The position numbers were made by a program, and so were the translations under genes. A DNA stretch of 64,000 nt from Heliocidaris erythrogramma. Lineage: Eukaryota; Echinodermata; Echinoidea; Camarodonta; Echinometridae. Position 1 is the stretch's first letter. The number at the start of each line of letters is the position of its first letter. The stretch is taken from contig CM046871.1 in NCBI GenBank assembly GCA_025617745.1, positions 31,813,579-31,877,578 of the forward strand, read 5' to 3'. Of the stretch, positions 38,501 through 47,500 are shown piece after piece. The notes beneath the pieces are model-generated. The model was not told the origin of the DNA and did no database searches. It saw nothing but the letters and a program-made list of their open reading frames with translations.

Positions 38501-41500
38501 CTGTGGTACAACACCATAGAACACCACGGTCCTACGTCATTGACCACAATGGAAGGAAGTACAGACGAAATCGTCGACATCTACGCCTATCTACTCATGA
38601 GGCTAACCGCAGGTGCAGTGCAACCACTGAAGCTGGGGTAAATCCTCCCTGGTTCGATCGACCTCTGGAGACGGTTAAAACACCAGAGCAGAGTGGTAGG
38701 TTTGGCCCTCCACCCAGATCAACAGGAGAGTCCTCGTCGACATCGCAGAGGCCACCATCTGGATCCCTTCCGGAGGATCCATCGCCATCGCCATCACGAC
38801 AGTCGACTCCAGGAGTTGTGCGACCATCAGGCTCAGCGTACGTGACAAGGAGCGGTCGTGTCAGTAAGAAGCCAGCTCGCATGGATTTGTAAAGTATAAA
38901 GAGCTTATAAGTCTCCTAATTTAATTATACAAGGATTTAATTTTTACATGAGGAAAGTGATTTTAAATATAATTATAGAAGAACATTGGACTCAGTAAGG
39001 ATGCAGGATGATTTGATGCGAAATAAGCTGGAAATTTAAGAAAGTTTTGGATTCAGTATACATCTGTAGGTTTATGGATATTTTAGCAGAAACCATTCTT
39101 TACATCACAACCCGGAGCAGATTGGAAAGGACAATAATGAACACAGAAAGCTGAAATTACTTTGAAGAACTGTTTTGTTTACTCATGGACTCATAACAAG
39201 GGAACATTCATCTTTACTGAAAATGGACACTGAAGTTAACTGCAGTTCGATTTAGTATTGAATGTATATTAACCGGTAGTATCTCATGAGCAAAAAAAAA
39301 AAAAAAAACAAAATATTGTTTTGGGGGAAAAAGGGAGATGTGACATATCGCCCCTGTATGTAAGTGACGTCACAATGCGAGACATTCAAATGAGTTCAAA
39401 CATGACGCCCAAGCAGTAGTGACCTTTTTTGTTACACAAGCAAACAAGCAAACAAACAAGCAAACAAACATCGGGACAGAATCGACTGAAATTAGTACCG
39501 CCCTTGCTTGGCGCGGTGGTAAAAAACAAATCAGTTATTGAATGTTGAACAAACACTGAACAAAAACAGAGTACAGCTAAGATTGCGTGCCCTGAATACA
39601 GACCGGTGGCGCTGTTCATGTTAATTGTCAACGAATATCAGGAAAAATATCCTTGCATAACATGAAGTTTGGATGCGCAAAAACAAGAAAACAGAAGATA
39701 GTATTGGATCAAAATCATACTCTTCTGAAAGAAATGGTGTACATAAATCATGGGAGGATCCAGGATCTTAAAAAAGTGGGGGGGGGGGGGAGGCACAGTT
39801 CCAATTTCTTTTTTTACAATGAAGGGGGCATTTTGTTATTGTTTACATAAAGGATGCAATTTAGACTTCTAAAGAGACACGGGACAGATGTACCCCTGTA
39901 AAGCCCACAAATGTAAAAATCAACCACAAATGTAAAAATTACCACAAATGTCAAAACATTGCACCCGCAAATGTCAAAATAACCACAAATGTCATAACAT
40001 GTCAACCACAAGTGTAAAAATAACCACAAATGTAATAAAAATCGCCCACAAATGTAAAAATCTGTTTAACCACAAATGTAAAAACATTTTGCCTACAAAT
40101 ATAAAAATTTCCATTTTTACCACGTCGACCGCAAGTGTAAAAACTCATTGCTTGCAAATAATGCACCGATGTAAGTTTTTATGGTAAATTGCCACTTGGT
40201 CTAATGCCAATTGGTCTAAAAAGCAAATGGTCGAACATCATTCGGTCTATTCGTCCATCACCAATTCGTCTAATCTACATTTCGTCTAATAGCCATTTGG
40301 TCTAATAATTAGTTTAATCACTTAGTCTAATCACCACTTCGTCTATAGCCAATTCGTCTAAAACCTATTTGGTTTAATACCCATTTGGTCATTTCATTCA
40401 TTTCATTCATTTCATTCATTTCATTCATTTCATTCATTTCATTCATTTCATTCATTTCATTTTCATTTCATTTCATTTATTTTCAAATTCTCATAAAAAC
40501 ACTATTTAACAATTTGTACATTCAGTTACATTAAAAGTCATGCAGATATAAAATACATAAATAAAATACAAGAATTTGAAGGAGCCAGCAGAGGCCATTG
40601 GCCTTTCAAAGGTTCAAAAGTAAATTATAATAAAAGAAAGGAAGGGAAATAAATGGGTAATAAGTGGGATTGGGTATTGATACAGGTTAAAGGTTAAAGT
40701 TCAAAGTTCATTCATGAGATAATGTCTATATTTTCGTTTAAAAGAGGCAAGAGATGGGCACTATTTAATTTCAGTCGGTGTGGCATTCCACAATGTTACA
40801 CCAGAGTATTTGACAGATTTACTTGGTCTAAACCCACTATCAGTTCGTCTAATGTTCACTTGGTCCAATCTATTTCGGCTAAAACAATTGGTCTAATAAC
40901 CAAATGGTCGAATCATCATTTTGTCTAAACCCAGTTGTTGGGTGTTGCAAGAAAGTTGCGATTGATTGCAAGTTGCAACTGATCGGTACTGACCAATCAA
41001 AATCATTGTTGCAAGCGCATCTTCTTGAATGGGCAGACCCTGAACCATTCAGAATGGTTGTTCTAATTTGCTTTACAATTTGCAATTGATTGCAACTTTC
41101 TTGCAACACCCCATTGGTGTAATACACACATCGTCTAATCATCACTTCGTCTAATTACCATTTTTGCTAATCATCGTTTGGTCCAATTCTCAGTTCGTCT
41201 AATAACAGTTTGGTCTAATGTTCACTTGGTCTAATATCCATTGGTCTAATACTACAGACAAACTTTAGCCTGTCATAGTTATATAGGTTTATTGCCACTT
41301 TGTCTACAGCCAGTTGGTCTAATAACCAATTGGTCTAATCATCATTTCGTCCATTTACTATTTGGTCTAATTTTCAATTCGTCTAACGGCCATTTGGTCT
41401 AAAACCATTTGATCTAATAACCATTTGGTCCATTATCAAATAATCAACAAATGGTCTAAACCCAGTTGGTCTAATACCCATGTGGTCTACACATCATTTG

Positions 41501-44500
41501 GTCCATTTGTCCATTGGCGGATCGGGGGGGGGGCACTTCCGGCCCGTGCCCCCCCCCCCCCCCCCCCCTTTTGGAAGTGAAGTATGCATTTTGACCATTG
41601 GATAGACGATCCGCCATTTTCTCGATTGTGCCCCCGGCTTTTAGAATGAATACCTTTCTTTTTTTTTTTGCTTGTCAGGGAATTATGGAGGGAAACCACT
41701 AGTAAACGACTAGTTTAATAAATTTTTAAACATTTGCGGTTGACATGTTTTGACATTTGTGGTAAAGGGTGTTTCAAAATTTTAGGGATTTTAATGGTCA
41801 GGAAAACCTCTCACACACGCATACACGCGCACAAACACATGCATCTCATAATAACTTTTCTTGCATGGTACATCATGCAAGCAATGAGCTTTTACATTTG
41901 CGGTCGACATGTTATGACATATGTGGTAAAAATGGAAATTTTTACATTCGTAGGCGAAATGTTTTTACATTTGTGGTTAAACCGGTTTTTACATTCGTGG
42001 GCGAATTTTATTACATTTGTGGTTATTTTTACATTTGTGGTTGACATGTTATGACATTTGTGGTTATTTTGACATTTGCTGGTGCAATGTTTTTACATTT
42101 GTGGTAATTTTTACATTTTTTTACACACACACACACCCTCACCCAAACACAAGTTTTTTATACCGCCCCTTGTTTGGCAAGCCTTACCTGACAAAGTTGT
42201 GGTTTCTCTTGTTATAGCTTCCAAGAGCAACCAGGAAACCTTGGCCTAGAGTGTTAGAATAAAAGATCTGAGTTGCGGCGTCTAGCCATACCTGGAGGGG
42301 AAAAATATAGCCCTTTTGATTATTGGCAAGTAATTATTCTGAACTGGTGGAATGAACAATTGCAAAGACACAACCTCACTGCTAGAAGAAAAGGTGATGG
42401 TTGCACGAACAGTTTCAAAATCGGGCAGGGGCTACAGCGCCCACCTCGCCTCCTTTTACGCCTATAATGGTATGTTCCTTTTTATATATAGTCATTCAGG
42501 CAATCCTCAATATTTCAGGTAAGTAAGGTTTTCTTGGGTGTACTTGACGGACGCCACTTTACTCGCAAAGTGGAGTCAAACCTAATGGATGAAAGGGGTA
42601 GGGATTGGAAAGGGGTAGGGATTGGAACCTTTGACCTTGTTGAGTCCGGCAGCTGGACCACAGGATCACTTTATGATATAACGTCTCTATGTGCTGCCAA
42701 AGGACTTTGGATATCCTTTCCGGTAAGCACAATATAGGCACCAATCCTGCAGCTGAGCTCATGAATATTCATATCGCGTCAAATTGCTCATAATACGGTT
42801 TATTCCGTCAAAACTAGTCGGCATGACTTTACGAACGACTGTAACATGTTCTTGGGTGCAAAACTAATCAGATTCTCAATCATTTAGCACAAGAACTGAT
42901 CACCAGTCGTGCAGTACTTACGAACAGCTTTATGAAACACCCCCCAGGGGAGCGTTTCATCAAGCGTTTTGTCAGTGATTTATTACCGACAACTGTTATA
43001 AGCTACTGAAATCCTTGCATCTGATTGGCCGAGAGCAAATATGTCGGTAAAAATCACTGACAAAACGCTTGATGAAACGCTCCCCGGTACTACACCTAGG
43101 TCCAGTGTGGCAAATGTAAGTGGTGTAATGTAATTTTACACTGTCACTGTCACACTGTCACTGTCACACTGTCACTGCCTGGTAACTGGTATACATTTTA
43201 GCTCCATCGCCGACCCAGGGAATACATCTCAAAGCGCTTTGTATCCAGTGGAAAAGGCGCTTTATATACCGCATGTCTAGATTCTAGGCCTCTGATTGGT
43301 CAAATTTGCTGTCATGAAATTCGCTATATACGAACTGCCGGCGGTACCCACAGAACTCCAAAAGACGTAGAAGGCTCATACCCATTCACAACGCACAGAT
43401 CGCCGTATCGCCGTAATACCCGGTGTAGGATTCGCTCGAGTGCACACGCCGCCATATTGCTTAGTCCTCGATCTTTTCAACTAACCCACCAGACCGTGTG
43501 CTTCTCAATGCTTATTTATATTATATCGGATCTTCTTTATCGAAATAAAGGGCCTTGTGCCTTCATCACTTGAAATTTTGAAGTTGGCTTTTCCACTGAA
43601 GTTCAGCTGCTCTTTCATACATAAGTAACGTCAACTAATATCATGTAGGCCTACATTTTAGGGGAAGGGGTCTCTTTCGGACACAAAGACGATATTCTCT
43701 CAAATTCAAGATAATTAATATCAAACAGTTGTTTTTTATCACTATTATCATTTTAGTTCCCTTTCAAGAAAGCAGCCCGAGTTCGTTTGTTCACCTTCAT
43801 CCTTCTTGACACCCCCTCGGAAAAAGCAACAAAAAATATACTTGCTTTTTTGGAACCATGTACATGTCTTGTAAAACGTTATACTTTTTGTAAAGTTTCA
43901 TCTGATATTTATTTATTTATTTATTTGATTTCAGGCAAAAGAAACAAATATACAAAATACAAAGAAAATTGAAAATACCATCGACTATAGTGGCCAGGGA
44001 TAGCCAAAGGCCATATATATAAAGGCCAACAACTTTGTTGTTTTTAGCACTGTTTTATTTCTGCATTTTTCATAAGTACAAAGTAAAGTATATTCAGAAT
44101 CATAATAACATAATATACATAATCTACGTAATAAACATAATATAATTACTTTTCACAAGCAGATAAAAATCTACTTGATCGTTTAACAAAATAAGATATA
44201 AATATAATAACAAGAATAGTGGGGCGATTCTATGCTAAGGCGAGTGAAATGATGCAGGAGACCGACATCGTAAGCATAAGCTCGAGATGATGACGGCCTC
44301 GGGATAGGAAATGAAAGAAGAAAAATAAAAGAAAGAGAAGAGAAAGAAGGATGAATATGAATTGAAGGGTAATGTGCAGGTGGCCGTGCAATATGTGAAA
44401 TGAGTGATTGCACAAAGCCTCTGCTTAATTTGAATTTTAATTTGATGCTTCAATAAATGGTTAATTTTTCTCTAACAATATTAAATAGTAACTTTAACTG

Positions 44501-47500
44501 CTGTATTGATTAAGAAGGTGTTTTTTTTGTAATGGCTTTAAAAGAAAAAGTGAAGTCCGTAACTTAAGCGAATCAGGTAAGGAGTTCCATATGTCGGGGC
44601 CGTGATGCCTCATTGATTTTTTGAATTAAGGATGTGTTCAACATACTCTGCCATGTTTCTTTTTATCTTTGATGATAATCCTTATATAAGTCAGGACTTT
44701 ATCGATGAACTTTTTTAAATTGTGGATTAATCAGATTGGCAGGGGAACGGGGAGGGGGTAAGTCTGGAGCCCTCCTCCCACTTTCTGAGTAGACGCATTG
44801 CTTAGCCGCCGCTTGAATAAATTTTTATTCAACTGTTTTTTTTTAACTTTGTATTTTTACAAGCCAGGCTCAAGATTCTCCTTTCAATGTATTTTTTTTA
44901 AAATTATTCATGCCCCTTCACTATATGAGTGTCAAGATAAAATCCAGCAGATTTTGAGTGTGTCTAATAGATATTAAGAAACAGATAAATACGATGATGT
45001 GCTTATAGTTTACAGTCAGAATTCACTGCTCCCGGATCATCTCAATTAAACTTGGTCCTTACCATCCATGGAATATCATTTGACAATGTTTGTAATTTTT
45101 ATAATTTAGTAACCTACATGGGGAAAAAAATCATTAATATCCATGACTATGCTGTTTGTTTTACATGTATAATAATCAAAGATAGATGTATCTGCAACTG
45201 TGCAAATAACTTTGGCATAAAACTGGACATTGGCACATGCAGCAAAGGCATCAAAAGCATAATCATCATAGCATTGGCGGATCCGGGGGGCACTTCCGGC
45301 CCGTGCCCCCCCCCCCCCCTTTGGAAGAAAAGTATGTATTTTGACCATAGAGGATCCCTTTTGTGGATTGTGCCCCCCCCCCCCACCCTTTTAGAATGAA
45401 AACTTTTTTTTTTTTTTTTTTTGCTTGTCAGAGAATTATGGAGGGAAACTGGACCCACTGGGCGAATTAGAATTGTAATGACTTTATTTTTGTCAAATTA
45501 GAATTTTAATGATTAATGATTAAGTTGTAGTCCTCTCCGAAAGCTACCTTTTCTTTCCAATTTGGCAGTCGTGACTTGTGACAATTCGTTGGACTTGATG
45601 TATTTTTACTGTTCTTATTTAGAGTGACAACCTTCAACAAAACACAGATGCCTGGATCATAACAGTGATCTGTAAAGTCAAGACAAAGAATTTTCTTGAG
45701 GGCCATATATTGCAACAGTGGCGTATCCAGGGGGTGGCGCAACAGGCGCCCCCCCCCCCCCCCCCCCTATTGGCCGTCGTAAAAAAAATAGCAAAAAAAA
45801 AAAGTTGTTCATTAAATAGGCTTCAAAATTGGTCACATATAGGATTATTTTGCATCTCAGCCCTTCTTCAGAAGCAAAAATTTTCCAAAGGGGGCACCTT
45901 CCCTTAGACCCCTCCCCCAGGACGGTGATCAATAATGTCTGGCGCCCCCCCCCCCCTATTGGGAAATCCTGGATACGCCCCTGTTGCAACGTACTGAAAT
46001 GAGCACACCCCATATCGAACTCTTACAAGCATGAAGTCTTGCATCAGGATATGAATACAATAACATAAAAAATTAATTTCCACTTTCATTTGCCAGAACC
46101 ATGAGAATCATTTCAGTGATCAAAGTTGTTTGAAATGGTAAGTAAATGTAGTGCAGTAACTTGAATTATCAAAATGAGCAACAAGAGTGGATGATGACTG
46201 TATTTCTATAATAACAAATAAGCATGAAAATGCCCAAAGCAACATTTTATAACACTGGCAATTTCATGTATTTCGAGAGAAACTTCCCTCTCTTTTTGTC
46301 TTGGTTCATTTGGATACTAGCATTAACAAAATCTAGCAATTTCAGTAAGATTTCATATAACCCTAGTGTTGATCACACAATTTGTACTGAATGAATGCCG
46401 TTGACGCGACGAGCTTCATGAATCCGGAGCTGGAGAGCGAAGGACTAACCAACATGGCGGATATCACGTGATCACGTACGAACAATGCCGACAATTTCGC
46501 ACCCGCACGAGCCTTCTACGTCTTTAGGAGTTCTGTGGCGGTACCGTGCAATGCCATATGTCATAAATAATCTGTATGCTTATAAGCGGCAGTTTTCGGG
46601 AAAAATATAAGAAAACGAATCCCGTTATTGTTGCATCCACTGACCTGGTGGTAGAGGTCAGTGGTTGCATCCAACGAACTCTTCTGTGGTTGCATCCAGT
46701 GGATTCGCTTTGCGTGTATAATCAGTAGAGGGCGGGTGGTCGGCAGTGGCGGCACCAAGGGGGGGCAAGGGGGGGGGGGGCATGGGTGGGGGGGGCATTT
46801 GCCCCCCCCCCCCAAGTCAGATGCTTTGCCCCCCCCCCCCCCAATAATTTTCGGAGTGAAAAAAAATAAAAGGGTGGAAAATGAGAAAGAAAAGAAAAGA
46901 AAAGAAAAAAGTGAAAACGGAAACTTGGAAAGCAGTGGCGGCATCAAGGTGGGGGTTAGGGTTAGGCTTGATTTTGCGATGTACACGCAATTTTTTTTGT
47001 CCGCCCTTGCCCCCCCCCCCCCAACATTTTCTTTTGCCCCCCATTTGCCCCCCCCCCCCCCCCCCCCACTTTAAAAATCATGGTGCCGCCACTGGTGGTC
47101 GGTTCATAAAAAGGGCTTATTTAGCGCACAGAAAAAAACATGCGTTTGTTTACGTCGCGCGCCGCACTGGTAGGACCCAACCCGTCATCGTTGTGGAATG
47201 ACGTGAATCTGCGGGATTTTCGTCCAAGATAGATCAATTGTAGGTAAATTTGATAAATAGTTTTGTAGATATCGTGATTTTAACATTAGGCGGTCGATAA
47301 GGGGTATGTCCAACCATACACCTAACGAAATTTCGAAAGAACGATCGATGAGAATTACTTTATACCGTATTTCATCTGTCTTTGAAATGAATTTCTGAGC
47401 TAAAGAAGGATGCGGTGTATAAAACAAATGTGGACTGCTTCTTTTTCGCGTCACGCTTAACACCATGGCCCTCGGTGATCTTGCAACTGTGCTATGCCCA

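Larger units (their letters stand above)
34489..39436 (+). mobile_element. Ty3/gypsy LTR retrotransposon with 98-bp LTRs
   Basis: Two near-identical 98-bp direct repeats (TGTGACATATCG to GTTACA) bound a 4.75 kb interior with gag, protease, reverse transcriptase, RNase H and integrase in gypsy order. A 5-bp target duplication CAAGC flanks it (34484-34488 and 39437-39441), although the site lies in a (CAAA)n-rich stretch. A primer-binding site follows the 5' LTR and a polypurine tract precedes the 3' LTR. The LTRs differ at one or two positions, so insertion is fairly recent. Protein coding is broken by a frameshift near 35990 and a stop at 36133. No envelope gene. It lies antisense in an SLC6 intron. 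The domain sequence resembles the Mag/SURL branch known from sea urchins (inference). Confidence 0.95.
39900..42120. repeat. 2.2 kb structure: inverted arms of ACAAATGTAAAA repeats around a GGTCTAAT array
   Basis: The left arm (39904-40160) repeats CCACAAATGTAAAAA; the right arm (41725-42118) repeats the complement TTTTTACATTTGTGG. The core (40186-41515) is a degenerate array of ATTTGGTCTAAT/CAATTCGTCTAAT units spaced about 16-20 bases, with dozens of copies. Nested in the core are a LINE 3' end (40386-40815), a 172-bp MITE (40940-41111) and a poly-C repeat (41514-41700). No ORF. It lies in an SLC6 intron. Confidence 0.85.

Noticed and set aside
34985..38882. Minus-strand frames within the gypsy element
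   Set aside because: Shadows of the gag and pol frames on the opposite strand.
40186..41515. GGTCTAAT repeats as a CRISPR-like or telomere-like array
   Set aside because: Units are short, degenerate and irregularly spaced with transposons nested inside; not either structure.
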